Of a stretch of 64,000 nucleotides of DNA, positions 52,012-61,234 are shown in pieces. The stretch is from DVEG01 sp964405435. GTDB lineage: Bacteria; Cyanobacteriota; Cyanobacteriia; Cyanobacteriales; Oscillatoriaceae. Each line of letters opens with the position of its first letter. The first letter of the stretch is position 1. A model generated the notes under the pieces. That model was not told where the DNA came from, did no database searches, and saw only the letters and a list, made by a program, of their open reading frames with translations. The translations under genes were made by a program, and so were the position numbers. The stretch lies in NCBI GenBank assembly GCA_964405435.1, contig CAYOOD010000037.1, positions 1-64,000 of the forward strand, written 5' to 3'.

Positions 52012-53142
52012 TCACAGGCGATCGCCTGCCTGTTTGACGGCAGCGATCGCTTTTTCCAAGGCAGCGAAAACATCCTTTTCTCTGTGAATAATTTTCTCGT
52101 ATTCCAGCAGCGGTCTGCCAAATCTAAAAATTCCGTCCTGCTCCACCTGATTGACTTGAGGAAGCAGGTCGGGTTCGGGTAAAAAATCTTTTCCAATCGG
52201 GTAGGGCGTATGGAAGGAAAAATTATACTCTGGGAAATGCTTATCTTTGACTTCTAAATAATAGAAAGAGTAATAATCTTTATCCTCTTTATAAATGCAG
52301 TTAGGGCAGTGTTGAATCTCTGGGTGGTAAAAATACAGAAAATCCCATTTATTGTAGTAATTCAGATTTTGCATTACATTGTAGTGGCGATCGCACAAGC
52401 TAAAATAAAGTTTATCTGGCTCTTCCGGTCGGTAGAAAGATAGGGAGGCATAGGACGTCTTAAACAATAATTCGACTGCCTCATTTTTGCGCTCGTACCA
52501 TTCCTCTTTTCGGCGGTCATAAAGCGTGCTATTTTTTACAGCTCTTTGGCTTTTTATTTGATTTTCTTTCGCCCAGCGAGATGCCCAAACTGTCCAGTAG
52601 GCAAGCTGAAGAATTGCTGAAATTTCTGCCGATCCCTTTTGCCGCCATTCTTGGCGAATTTTTTCCCAAGCATTGATAAAGTTTTGTCTGTGGCCTTCGT
52701 TTTCTTTCCGACTTTGAGCCGCTACCTGGGAGCCTATTTTCCTATTTTCTTTGACGCGATTTTTATGCTCTTCTCTCCACTGCTGAATCTCTTCTTGAGA
52801 CAAACTTATAATCACCCGTCTGTCGTGGACTGGATATTCCATATCTATCCCCGATTGTCGAAAATATCGATATTCTAAAATTGGTATTTTTCCTTCTTTA
52901 ATCCACCGCTTTCTTTCGGTTTTTGAACATTGTAAAATTTGCATTAATTCGTAAGGCTCTACAGCTAATTCGCTTTTAAATTTCTCTAAAAATCTTTCTT
53001 TTGTTGCTGGGTCTGTTTCGAGAATTGAAAGAATTAAAGGCACGAGAATTTCTTTTTTTTCTTTGGAGGTTTCGGGGAATCCTAAAAATTCGAGCAGTTG
53101 GGCTCTGAGGATTCTTTTCGAGGAAATTAGCTGTTGTAGCAT
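52012..53142 (-). CDS. Hypothetical protein with possible zinc-binding segment (376 aa)
   Basis: No family recognised. The first 60 residues are charged helices (LGFPETSKEKKEILVPLILSILE). At 65-110 a segment with helix-turn-helix look (LMQILQCSKTERKRWIKEGKIPILEYRYFRQSG) is reminiscent of MerR/excisionase-like winged helices. A long basic coil follows. The C-terminal part has LCDRHYNVMQNLNYYNKW, then HPEIQHCPNCIYKEDKDYY, a HxxxC..CPNC group that may bind zinc. Lower GC than neighbours. A nucleic-acid role is likely; could be a mobile-element or defence gene. Single gene, divergent from the region to its right. Confidence 0.6.
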   Translation of the reverse strand: MLQQLISSKRILRAQLLEFLGFPETSKEKKEILVPLILSILETDPATKERFLEKFKSELAVEPYELMQILQCSKTERKRWIKEGKIPILEYRYFRQSGIDMEYPVHDRRVIISLSQEEIQQWREEHKNRVKENRKIGSQVAAQSRKENEGHRQNFINAWEKIRQEWRQKGSAEISAILQLAYWTVWASRWAKENQIKSQRAVKNSTLYDRRKEEWYERKNEAVELLFKTSYASLSFYRPEEPDKLYFSLCDRHYNVMQNLNYYNKWDFLYFYHPEIQHCPNCIYKEDKDYYSFYYLEVKDKHFPEYNFSFHTPYPIGKDFLPEPDLLPQVNQVEQDGIFRFGRPLLEYEKIIHREKDVFAALEKAIAAVKQAGDRL

Positions 53143-53640
53143 AGACAGATACCATAGGGGTTAAATAGGCTTATCTCCATTGTGCGCGATCGCCCGAAGG
53201 ATCGGCAATTGCTGGCCTCGCTCGTAGTAGCAAAGGATGTGAGAAAACACAGGATTGTAATGGCACTAAAACACGGGCGAACGGGCGTTCTGCCTTTTCT
53301 GAAAGGCTTGACGATTATTATAGCGATGCCTGAATTCACAGGCAAACAAAAAGCAGTATACCGCGCTGCACAGGCTCGACGCAAGTCGGGTACGGCGCAG
53401 GGCACTTTCTCAAAAAAAAGGGCCAAACTGCTTGTCGTTTGCGTCACGTCGTGCTATGGCGCGTTTCTTGCCAGAAACCACTGAGTTTTTACGACTTTTT
53501 GCGAAGGGGGAGGCTTGTGAATGCAGGCATTAATAAAGGCTCGCGTTCGCAGGAGGGGTTAAATCCCCGTAAAGCTTAATATATCAGGGGCTAAAGCCCC
53601 TACTACAAACCAGGCAGATATTTGCAGTTGAAGTTTGCCG
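53143..53640. other. Spacer with dispersed repeats, no supported gene
   Basis: Two overlapping frames on opposite strands (53182-53484 plus, 53127-53447 minus) show no ribosome binding site or recognisable product. GGGGCTAAAGCCCCTACTAC at 53587-53606 is another AAAGCCCC/GGGGCT palindrome. Confidence 0.5.
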
Positions 53641-54207
53641 TCACTTTAACGGATTGCGAATGTAGCCCCACTTGTCGCCCATTTTTACCCGCGCCAGCCC
53701 TTCGGCAAAGTGCCAAGGCTTTTCGGCTTCGTCAAATTGCGCTGGGATGAGGAATTGCCCCTGACTGTCAATGTAGCCGTATTTTTCGCTGATTTTTACC
53801 CGCGCTAGCCCGTTAAAAAATGAATCTGCTTCGTCAAATTGTGGCGCGATCGCCCTGATTCCTCTTTTATCGATATATCCCCACTTTTCGCCGATTTTTA
53901 CCGCCGCAAGCCCTTTAGAAAAAGGTTTCACTTCGTCAAATTGGGGCGGAATGATGCGATCGCCGGTTTGATCGATATAGCCCCATTTCTCGCCTATCTT
54001 TACCCCTGCTAATCCTTCGGAAAATTTCTCCGCTTCGTCGAGTTGCAAGGGCACGGCGATCGCGCTAGGGTTGGCTGGTTCGACTTGCGCTGCGGTTAAT
54101 TGCGGCTTGTACAAGACGCAGGCGACAATAGCAGCCAACAGCGCCACTGCGATTAAAATAGCCTTCAGTGGCGATTTAGAGGGTTTTGAGGAAAAATTTG
54201 CTCTCAT
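53641..54207 (-). CDS. WG-repeat protein with N-terminal membrane anchor (188 aa)
   Basis: A hydrophobic helix (about residues 15-33, AILIAVALLAAIVACVLY) is followed by four WG (beta-propeller-like) repeats, each FSEGLAxVKIGEKWGYID…G…IxPQFDEA. The last lacks the final part. The frame is open to 54249, but a TATAAT at 54258-54263 (minus strand) would place the transcript start at that ATG, so the ATG at 54207 with GAGG upstream is preferred. Function unknown; WG repeats are used in exported or signalling proteins. Confidence 0.8.
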   Translation of the reverse strand: MRANFSSKPSKSPLKAILIAVALLAAIVACVLYKPQLTAAQVEPANPSAIAVPLQLDEAEKFSEGLAGVKIGEKWGYIDQTGDRIIPPQFDEVKPFSKGLAAVKIGEKWGYIDKRGIRAIAPQFDEADSFFNGLARVKISEKYGYIDSQGQFLIPAQFDEAEKPWHFAEGLARVKMGDKWGYIRNPLK

Positions 54208-54338
54208 CAGGCACTCTACCTCACGAAGTGTTTTCGAGGGATTTTGCATTGCCTGCTATTATAACGTTTGCCATCCGAGAAATCGGGCGATCGCTTCTGC
54301 GCTTGCTATTGGCTAATGGGTAATTGCTTCGCTTATTC

Positions 54339-54378
54339 TTCCCCATGCCCCTTGCCCCATGCCCTATCCCCCATTCCC
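54339..54378. repeat. CCCCATGCC-type dispersed repeat at the 3' end of the SWIM-like gene
   Basis: TTCCCCATGCCCCTTGCCCC, ATGCCCTATCCCCCATTCCC: degenerate heptamer-like repeat of the family also seen inside the histidine kinase (28331-28365). The TAG stop of the 54364-54987 gene and its last glycine codons lie inside it. Confidence 0.65.
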
Positions 54379-54987
54379 AAAATTAAAATAATCCTGCAAC
54401 GAACCCCATCCCAACCCGCGCAGGTGCAAGTAAGCGGCGATTCGGTGCTTGCAGAAACAGGGATTGCAAAGTTTGTCGTCGCAGTTGCAGCTCTGACTCG
54501 TCACCTCGCGCACTTGTTGGCTGACGGGATTGCTGACAAATATTCTCCCCTCTGCTACCTGAACCGTCAAGCGATCGAGCGCCATCTGATTCTGCCGTGC
54601 CAGAAACGCGCGCATTTCAACTGTAGGGAAACTGTAGCGCTCCTCTCCCTCCAGCACCGCGATGCTCGTTTCTCTAATCCCATAGCCGGTGATGCGTGCT
54701 ATCCCTGTGTTTTTGATGCCGCACAGGTTGAATAGCGACTGCCAGAAATACTGCCGCGAGACGAAGGTGCAGCAGCGCCCGTATTCGGTGTAGTAGACGA
54801 TGTAGGGGGTGTTGCCCCGCTGGGTGACGCCAATCCGCTCGATGCGCAGGATCGGGCAGTTCACCAAGGGCTGGTTAATGGATTGCTTGCCTTTTTTGGG
54901 CAGGCGTTTTGAGCGTCTCCGGCATTCGTCATCGGCAGGCTGGGCGAGGAGAATTTCTGAAATCGCTTGCTGACCTTGAGCTTCCAT
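54364..54987 (-). CDS. SWIM-type zinc-finger-like protein (207 aa)
   Basis: An N-terminal basic segment (RRRSKRLPKKGKQSINQ) precedes a middle domain (PLVNCPILRIERIGVTQRGNTPYIVYYTEYGRCCTFV). Near the C-terminus the pattern SCNCDDKLCNPCFCKHRIAAYL is CxC…CxH, a SWIM-like zinc-binding signature (DNA or protein binding). ATG 54987 with AGGAGG 9 nt upstream is preferred to the open start at 55017. The Shine-Dalgarno lies within a perfect hairpin (54993-55008). Function unknown. Confidence 0.65.
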   Translation of the reverse strand: MEAQGQQAISEILLAQPADDECRRRSKRLPKKGKQSINQPLVNCPILRIERIGVTQRGNTPYIVYYTEYGRCCTFVSRQYFWQSLFNLCGIKNTGIARITGYGIRETSIAVLEGEERYSFPTVEMRAFLARQNQMALDRLTVQVAEGRIFVSNPVSQQVREVTSQSCNCDDKLCNPCFCKHRIAAYLHLRGLGWGSLQDYFNFGNGG

Positions 54988-54992
54988 GCTAT

Positions 54993-55054
54993 AATACCTC
55001 CTGGTATTGTTTGACACAGAGCGCTGCGCTACTTGGTAGGTGTTGCAGCGCTCT
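54993..55054 (-). promoter_or_regulatory. Leader with RBS-sequestering hairpin and a 10-bp stem
   Basis: On the minus strand AATACC-AGGA-GGTATT (54993-55008) is a perfect 6-bp stem with the Shine-Dalgarno AGGAGGT in its loop and 3' arm, just before the ATG at 54987. Upstream, AGAGCGCTGC/GCAGCGCTCT (55018-55027 and 55045-55054) is a second perfect stem. Read from the plus strand this second stem is followed by TTTT. Regulation of translation or of read-through from 55096 is inferred. Confidence 0.6.
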
Positions 55055-55095
55055 TTTTGTATCTTCTTTTATTTTAAGGGGGTACTAAATAAAAG

Positions 55096-55278
55096 TCAAG
55101 GCTTTTGGGATTTTTTCATTTTTGCCTGATCCGCCAGCGCCTCGAGCATGGCTTCCACCAGCGGCATCTTCTCGTCAGGGATAACTTTCAGGATTTTGAC
55201 GGCTTTGACTTTCCCTAGAGGTATGTAAAGCTTCGGCCCTCTGCCGGTGGCTGGGCGTCCGCGCTTGTTGGTTGTCAT
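55096..55278 (-). CDS. Small basic protein with RGRP-like motif (60 aa)
   Basis: MTTNKRGRPATGRGPKLYIPLGKVKAVKILKVIPDEKMP (segments: NKRGRPATGRGP, an AT-hook-like basic motif, and KVKAVKILKVIPD) then an acidic/Lys helix. Longer open frame starts at 55428, less plausible. It may form an operon with the 54364-54987 gene, 108 bp downstream. A DNA-binding role is guessed from the GRP core. Confidence 0.5.
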   Translation of the reverse strand: MTTNKRGRPATGRGPKLYIPLGKVKAVKILKVIPDEKMPLVEAMLEALADQAKMKKSQKP

Positions 55279-55558
55279 GGAAGTCGCGCTCAACTGCTGG
55301 GGTTTTTTGACTGATAATTTCACCCACTCTAGGATACTCGCAATTCTCCCAAAGCTGCTATCTACCTGCATTTGGGGGCGGCGATCGCCCCTCTTCGCCG
55401 CAAGCGATCGCGAATTTAGTGCACCCATAAATTATGAAACGCGCGCAGCCGAAAAGCAAAATAGGGCGGACTGGAAGCCCACCCTATTTTGCTGAAGCGG
55501 AAAAACTCGTGACTGCCGCCAAGGCGCGATCGCGCTAAGTCCAGAACCTCGGTTGCTT

Positions 55559-56848
55559 TCAGGTCGTGTACTCGGCGTTAATCTTCACATAATCATAGCT
55601 GAGATCGCATCCCCACGCCGTGCCGGAACCGGAACCGTTGCCGACACTGACGGCGATCGCGACGGTTTGTTTCGAGAAATCAGCCGGCGAGGCGGGGCGA
55701 GTCAGGGAAAGCGATTCACCCTCTTTTGCAGGCTTCTCAGCCGCCTGCTTCAAATACGCACTCGCTGCGGCGCGATCGAAGGGCAGGGGTTGGCCATTTT
55801 CCATGAGCACGAAATCCCCCAACTGAATGCGCAAGTTTTCCTGCTCGAACAGCACCCCCGCGCGCCCAGCCGCTCCGGCAATCCGCCCCCAGTTGGGATC
55901 GTGCCCGAAGATGGCAGACTTGACGAGGGAAGAACCGACGATCGTTTTGGCAATCTTGCGGGCGGCGGCATCGTCGGGGGCTCCCGTGACTTGCACTTCG
56001 ATCAGGCAGGTGGCACCTTCGCCGTCGCGGGCGATCGCTTTCGCCAAATACTGGCAAACCGCCGTCAGCATCGCTTCCAGCTTTTCTGCTTCTGGCCCCA
56101 TTTCGGTAATCGCCGGGGTGCGGGATTGCCCATTTGCCAGGGCGATGAGCGAGTCGTTGGTACTCGTATCGCCGTCAACGGTGATTTGATTGAAGCTCTT
56201 GTCAGCGGCGCGAGAAAGCATCTCGTGCCAGAGGTGGGGCGAGACGGCAGCGTCGCAGGTGACGAAGGCGAGCATCGTTGCCATGTTCGGGTGTATCATC
56301 CCGGAGCCCTTGCAGATGCCGCCCACCCGCACCGGGCGATCGCCGAAATGGGTTTCTAAGGCGATCGATTTTGTGACTAAATCCGTCGTGCAGATCGCTT
56401 GAGCCGCTGCGTCACTCCCGGTTTCTGAAAGCGCCGCCACGACTTTGGGAATGCCCGCCCGGAGCGCGTCCATTTTGATCCGCTGTCCGATCACGCCCGT
56501 GGACGCCAGCAGGATGGATTCTGGAGAAATATTCATCGCTTGCGCCAGCAGCTCGGCGCTCTCGATCGCGTCTGCCCAGCCTTGCTGCCCTGTTGCCGCG
56601 TTTGCCTGACCGGAATTGCACAGAATCGCTCTGGCGCTTGCCTTGGCTTGCAGGCGATCCCGGCAATAGTCCACGCACGCCGCTCGGACGACAGACGTCG
56701 TGAATACCCCTGCGGCGATCGCGTCCACATCTGAGACGATTAGCGCCAAATCCGCCATTCCCGAAGGCTTCAGCCCCGCTACAATCCCTGCCGCTTTGTA
56801 TCCTCTGGGTGCCGTCACTCCCCCAGCGATTACCTGCCAATCTGCCAT
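55559..56848 (-). CDS. argJ: Bifunctional glutamate N-acetyltransferase / amino-acid acetyltransferase
   Basis: 430-aa ArgJ transfers the acetyl group from N-acetylornithine to glutamate, the recycling step of arginine biosynthesis (and can start the cycle from acetyl-CoA). Seen: GVTAPRGYKAAGI at the start, autocleavage site with nucleophile T191 (HPNMATMLAFVTCDA), FNQITVDGDTSTND, and the C-terminal DPNWGRIAGAAGRAGV. ATG 56848 has GGGAGGAG just upstream. Arginine links it to the cyanophycinase elsewhere in the window. Confidence 0.97.
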   Translation of the reverse strand: MADWQVIAGGVTAPRGYKAAGIVAGLKPSGMADLALIVSDVDAIAAGVFTTSVVRAACVDYCRDRLQAKASARAILCNSGQANAATGQQGWADAIESAELLAQAMNISPESILLASTGVIGQRIKMDALRAGIPKVVAALSETGSDAAAQAICTTDLVTKSIALETHFGDRPVRVGGICKGSGMIHPNMATMLAFVTCDAAVSPHLWHEMLSRAADKSFNQITVDGDTSTNDSLIALANGQSRTPAITEMGPEAEKLEAMLTAVCQYLAKAIARDGEGATCLIEVQVTGAPDDAAARKIAKTIVGSSLVKSAIFGHDPNWGRIAGAAGRAGVLFEQENLRIQLGDFVLMENGQPLPFDRAAASAYLKQAAEKPAKEGESLSLTRPASPADFSKQTVAIAVSVGNGSGSGTAWGCDLSYDYVKINAEYTT

Positions 56849-58074
56849 AACTCCTCCCACTCGCACAAGCCTGACGACAGTGGCGATTATATCAGGAGAT
56901 CGGGCTGCCGATGCCTGCTGGCGCGTTCTCTCGATCGCCCCGTTGCCAAAAAAAGAGCAAAAACCCCTTTTCAGATAGAAGATTTGCGTTCAATCGGCGA
57001 TCGCCCAAAAGGCCAAGTGTTCTCACTATTGAGAAGTCTCATCCGTCTCATCCATCCCGCGATCGCCGCTCTTTTGAAAAGTCTAAATAACCCATCCCTT
57101 TGTCGCTCCTGCGAAACCGGCTTTTTTACCCTGCAGTTTCTTTCTATCTATTTACTTAGCTTGCCGCCAGCGACGATCGCTGTCCCGCTCCGGCTTCGGT
57201 ACTTAAGTGAATCGAGGCGAATTCAAACGGAATCAGCTTGCTAGATTCTTAAAAAATGTCGGAGACGGGGATAAGCAAAGGAGGAGGGAGGCGGGGCGTT
57301 TGTGGCAGGAGAACGCGACGTGATAGCGATCGCATCTGACAGCGGATCTCGGTCGCGTTTTAGTGAGACGCCGATCGCAGGTTGGCGGGTAAAATATCAC
57401 CGCTCGAAGCCCTGGAAAATCACAGGCATCCGTGGGGCGATCGGCGATACTGATAATAGGACGGTTTTGGGAAAATTTTTTATAAAATCTTCTCAACCCC
57501 GCCGCGATCCTGTGCTTAGGGTTAAAGCGATGACTGCCGCCAGTTGACTCGTTCGAGCTGCGACGATCCGCGACACCCGATAGCCTGCTACCGGGCGCGA
57601 AGCGAATCGCTCAAAAGCCAATGCCAAAACCCGCCGATAAACCAAATAAGTAGCGGGCGCGGCTGGGCGGCAAAAATGCTAAGCTCTATTGTCAGTAGAT
57701 TGTCGGAGAATAGCGAGAGGCCGGTGATGTCAGCAGAGATTATTTTCCTGCCAGAAACGAACTTTGGAGAATTTTCAGTGCATACATTCACGGCTCGCGG
57801 CTCACTTTCGAGAGGTTGAGCAGCGGCTTTCCCCCCCTCCGTTCCCGTCAGGGAAGGGCGATCGATGAGTAATTGCTCCAGTTTGGAGCGGAGCCAACGA
57901 CGACCGAGCGGGCGAAACGCCAGCAGGGGTTTGAGATCGGTGGATTGAGACTGAATATGACACAGATCGCTGTAAGTTGTTGACGAAAATCACAGGGGGT
58001 TATCGTCTCAGTCACTTTACAGAATCTTTAAAAAGCCTAGGATAATTGCTAACGATACAGAGGAGCGGGCAGAC
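56849..58074. other. Long spacer, no supported gene
   Basis: 1.23 kb between argJ and the small gene at 58075. Several short frames (56984-57244, 57233-57496, 57302-57547, 57544-57819, 57802-57993) lack ribosome binding sites and family similarity. HIP1 octamers are frequent. No RNA gene was recognised. Confidence 0.45.
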
Positions 58075-58248
58075 ATGCTGACTGACAAGAAGCTACTGCG
58101 TAAAAATCCCTTCAACGCTTATCGCGATCCCGAAACGGGCCGGTGGGTTGTGGTGAAGGCGGATGAGGAAGAGCGCGCCGAACCAATCGCATCCCCTTCA
58201 AAACCGAATAGTTCCACCGAGCCCGCTCGCACTCTGGCACAGCGATAG
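58075..58248 (+). CDS. Small conserved-looking protein (57 aa)
   Basis: ATG 58075 with GAGGAG 11 nt upstream. The N-terminal half is LLRKNPFNAYRDPETGRWVVVKADEEERAEP, rich in charged and aromatic residues in an order that looks like a small folded domain; the C-terminal half is Ser/Pro-rich. No named family, but the sequence has a coding look and likely homologues exist in cyanobacteria. Confidence 0.6.
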   Translation: MLTDKKLLRKNPFNAYRDPETGRWVVVKADEEERAEPIASPSKPNSSTEPARTLAQR

Positions 58249-58546
58249 CGATCGGGCGATGTCCGATAAATTACGCGCTTTAGTGAGAGGCTTTTATTCC
58301 CCACTCAATCAGAGGACTGTCTGGAGAATACCAGTCGCACCAGATTTTTGCTTGCACTAGCACTCGGGCGATCGCGTCCTCACCGCATCTGTAGTTTTTG
58401 GTCAATAACTGCTCGGCTTGGTTTCTGGCTTCTAAAGCAGACGCGCCAAGCGCGTCCCTTCCGACTCTCCACGGGGACGAGGCAGGTCTATTTCGGTTCG
58501 TCAGCTCTCCAGTGCTCTACCACAATTCCTCCTGTCTTGACGATAT

Positions 58547-59164
58547 TTAAACCCATCCTCTCAATAAAAGGTGAACGCGAGCCAGATGCCACATATAATC
58601 GTCTAGCTCGAACTCGACTGCCTCGGCGAGATGCGATCGCGATTGCTCTAAATCTCCCGCCGCTTCCCAGTACAATCCCAGGTAAAGATTGCTGTAGAAA
58701 ATGCCGCGATCGCCTTCTCTCTTCCCCGCTGCCACCAGCTCTTCTGGCGTGCAATTTCCGGCATAAAAATCATACACGCGCCGCATCACCGGACGGGGAT
58801 CGTTCCGGACGGGAAGCAGGGAATCGCGTGCTGCTGCAGCGCCGTACAGGCGGGCTTGGCACAAATACCGCCACACCGTTTCCTCTACATCTCGGGCGTT
58901 TACTTTCAAGTCAACCTCGAACTGTTTCGCCCCTTCCTCAAATCTCTGAGCGTAGTAATAAGATAGCCCGCGCTGCCACAAATAGGGAGTCAGGCGCGGC
59001 TCTAACTGCTCCGCCCTGTCGAAATCGCCAATCGATTCGGAAATTTTGGCCAATTTAAAATAAGTCATGCCCCGCCGCACAAAAGCGCTGGCGTCATTGG
59101 GGCGCGCCTGAATGGCAGCGTTCCATTCCGCGAGTTCCTGCTCTAGAAGATTGCGATAAGTCAT
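58547..59164 (-). CDS. TPR-repeat protein (205 aa)
   Basis: Three TPR-like helix pairs: ELAEWNAAIQARPNDASAFVRRGMTYFKLAKISESIGDFDRAEQLEP, LTPYLWQRGLSYYYAQRFEEGAKQFEVDLKVNARD, and YSNLYLGLYWEAAGDLEQSRSHLAEAVEFEL. No signal peptide with the chosen ATG 59164. The frame is open upstream to 59563 but that part is of repeat/low-complexity type. Acts as a protein-interaction scaffold; partner unknown. Confidence 0.8.
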   Translation of the reverse strand: MTYRNLLEQELAEWNAAIQARPNDASAFVRRGMTYFKLAKISESIGDFDRAEQLEPRLTPYLWQRGLSYYYAQRFEEGAKQFEVDLKVNARDVEETVWRYLCQARLYGAAAARDSLLPVRNDPRPVMRRVYDFYAGNCTPEELVAAGKREGDRGIFYSNLYLGLYWEAAGDLEQSRSHLAEAVEFELDDYMWHLARVHLLLRGWV

Positions 59165-59283
59165 CTCAGTTTTACTTGCACGTCTGTCACGAGGGATGAT
59201 TGACCCTGCACGGTTCAATATAGCAGGGTACTGCGGGACTTTAAATGGTACTGTAATGAGTATATTGGCTTTTGGTATTGGAA

Positions 59284-59484
59284 ATGGCAGAACTTCCTGA
59301 CGAACAAAAAACTGCTGCCGGGGACGAGTGGCAGTTAAAAATAGAAGAAGCGAACCGCAACAATATATTTTGCCACTGCCGGAGGTGCGGGAGAGAATGG
59401 GTGGACTCTTCTTTTGAGGCGGCTTGCACTTGCGGCAGTTCTGATGTGGAACATATCTCGTGCTGGCAGTTTCCAGATGACTGA
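59284..59484 (+). CDS. Zinc-ribbon-like small protein (66 aa)
   Basis: MAELPDEQKTAAG then KIEEANRNNIFCHCRRCGREW, FEAACTCGSSDVEHISCWQF: CxCxxCG … CxCG … C pattern, consistent with a zinc ribbon in rubredoxin-like style. ATG 59284 follows a TTG-rich upstream. Divergent from the TPR gene. Function unknown. Confidence 0.6.
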   Translation: MAELPDEQKTAAGDEWQLKIEEANRNNIFCHCRRCGREWVDSSFEAACTCGSSDVEHISCWQFPDD

Positions 59485-59704
59485 TACAACTGGGCAGAGG
59501 GTATAGGGAGAGGTAAATATTTGAATAGTTCCGGCCCCGGGGCCGGAAATCTATCGCTTCCAAGAGCGTGCCGGCGCTTTCGGCTGCGGGCGACGTCTAG
59601 ATCGATCGCGCGCTAGAATTTCCGATTACTACTTGAGATAGAGGGAGAAAGCTCAAGGGCTGCGATATAGTTTTAAAGTTAAATTATTTGGTGAATAAAA
59701 GGCA

Positions 59705-60070
59705 ATGAGCGAAACAGGGACATTATACGAACACCTGGGCGGAAAGCAAGGGATTGAAACCGTGGTAGACGATTTTTACAAGCGAGTCTTGGCCGATCCC
59801 GAGGTCAATCACTTCTTTGAACACACGAATATGGAAAAGCAGCGCCGCCATCAAACGGCTTTTATCTCTTATGCCGTGGGAGGGCCGAACCAATACACGG
59901 GGCGGTCGATGGAAAAAGCACACGCCGGGTTGAATTTACAGCCAGAACATTTGGACGCGATCGCCAAGCATCTAGGCGAGGCACTCGCAGATCGGGGAGT
60001 GTCGCCAGAAGACATAAAAGCCGTAGCCGATCGCGTCTACAGTTTAAAGGACGCTGTTCTGTACAAGTAA
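59705..60070 (+). CDS. glbN: Group I truncated haemoglobin
   Basis: 121-aa 2/2 globin: helix A/B LYEHLGGKQGIETVVDDFYKRVLADPEVNHFF, B10 Tyr Y25, distal region RRHQTAFISYAVGG, proximal His H73 in MEKAHAGLNLQPEHLDAIAKHLGEAL, and end VSPEDIKAVADRVYSLKDAVL. Binds O2/NO in the cytosol; in cyanobacteria linked to nitrogen-oxide handling. Single-gene unit. Confidence 0.95.
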   Translation: MSETGTLYEHLGGKQGIETVVDDFYKRVLADPEVNHFFEHTNMEKQRRHQTAFISYAVGGPNQYTGRSMEKAHAGLNLQPEHLDAIAKHLGEALADRGVSPEDIKAVADRVYSLKDAVLYK

Positions 60071-60313
60071 CGGGTGAGGGAGGGAAAATACGGGCGATCG
60101 CTTGAAAAAGCCTTTGAAAGGCCGGTTGATTGGGAACCAGAGAACGCGCAAGTTCACAGCGAGAGCAAGGCACCAGATTGCTCGCCTGTTGTGTATAATA
60201 CTGCCCATTGAAGAGTTTGCCTCAGCGAGGGGCAGCGAGACGCGGGTGCAGCAAAATCAGGAGATTTCACCGCGCTCAGCGCCAGCCCAAACCGGCTAAA
60301 GGAGTCAGATCGA

Positions 60314-61201
60314 ATGAAAGGAAAGCGTCGCCAACCCTCACCGAGCCGCATGGTTAATCGGGACGGACCGAGCAACATCGCGCGCTTGGGCGTGTCTCAC
60401 TCGTACTGGAGCGACTTGTACCACCTGCTGCTGGAAATTTCGTGGCCCGGGTTTCTGGGACTGACCAGTTTGGTGTATGTCGTCGCAAATGCCCTATTTG
60501 CCCTGGCTTATCTGGCGGGAGGGGATTGCATTGCCAACGCCCAACCGGGCTCGTTTCTCGACGCCTTCTATTTCAGCGTCCAAACTCTCGCCACCATCGG
60601 CTACGGCGCGATGTACCCGCGCACGCCCTACGCCAACGCACTCGTCGCGATCGAAGCGCTGGCGGGTTTGCTGGGAGTGGCGATGGTGACGGGGCTGGCA
60701 TTCTCCCGATTCTCCCGCCCCGACGCCAGAGTGCTTTTCAGCAACGTGGCGGTGATTTGCCCTTTTGATGGCGTGCCGACTCTGATGTTCCGAACGGCGA
60801 ACCAGCGCTACAACCAGATTATAGAGGCGCAGGTGATGGCGAGTTTGGCACGCAATGAAGTCAACAAAGAGGGGCAATTCATGCGCCGCCTGTACGATTT
60901 AAAACTGACGCGCAGCCAGACGCCTATTTTCTCGCTCAGTTGGACGGTGATGCACCAAATTGACGAGAGTTCTCCCCTGTATGGAGCGACGCCAGAATCG
61001 CTAGAGGAGGAGGAAATCGAAATCCTGATAACGCTGACGGGAATTGACGAAACGGTTTCGCAAACTGTCCACGCCCGTCATTCTTTTATAGCGCGAGAAA
61101 TTCTCTGGAACGTGCGGTTTGCGGATATTCTTTCGCGGCTGCCGGACGGGCGGCGCGTCATTGACTACAGGGGATTTCACGATATCGCGCCCCTAGAGTA
61201 G
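60314..61201 (+). CDS. KirBac-type inward-rectifier K+ channel (295 aa)
   Basis: N-terminal basic region, slide helix SYWSDLYHLLLEISWPGFLGL, outer helix LTSLVYVVANALFALAYLAGGDC, filter TIGYG at residues 94-98, inner helix ALVAIEALAGLLGVAMVTGLAFSRFSRP. A cytoplasmic immunoglobulin-like domain (FSNVAVICPFDGVPTLMFRTANQRYNQIIEAQV … SQTPIFSLSWTVMHQIDESSPLYG) follows. This is the KirBac architecture: K+ conductance gated by lipids/ligands. ATG 60314 has AAGGAG upstream. Confidence 0.95.
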   Translation: MKGKRRQPSPSRMVNRDGPSNIARLGVSHSYWSDLYHLLLEISWPGFLGLTSLVYVVANALFALAYLAGGDCIANAQPGSFLDAFYFSVQTLATIGYGAMYPRTPYANALVAIEALAGLLGVAMVTGLAFSRFSRPDARVLFSNVAVICPFDGVPTLMFRTANQRYNQIIEAQVMASLARNEVNKEGQFMRRLYDLKLTRSQTPIFSLSWTVMHQIDESSPLYGATPESLEEEEIEILITLTGIDETVSQTVHARHSFIAREILWNVRFADILSRLPDGRRVIDYRGFHDIAPLE

Positions 61202-61234
61202 GCGATCGCCCTGTCATTTACCAGCAGCATCTCC

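Noticed and set aside
53127..53484. Two overlapping frames on opposite strands
   Set aside because: No ribosome binding site, no family, mutually exclusive and in a spacer with palindromic repeats.
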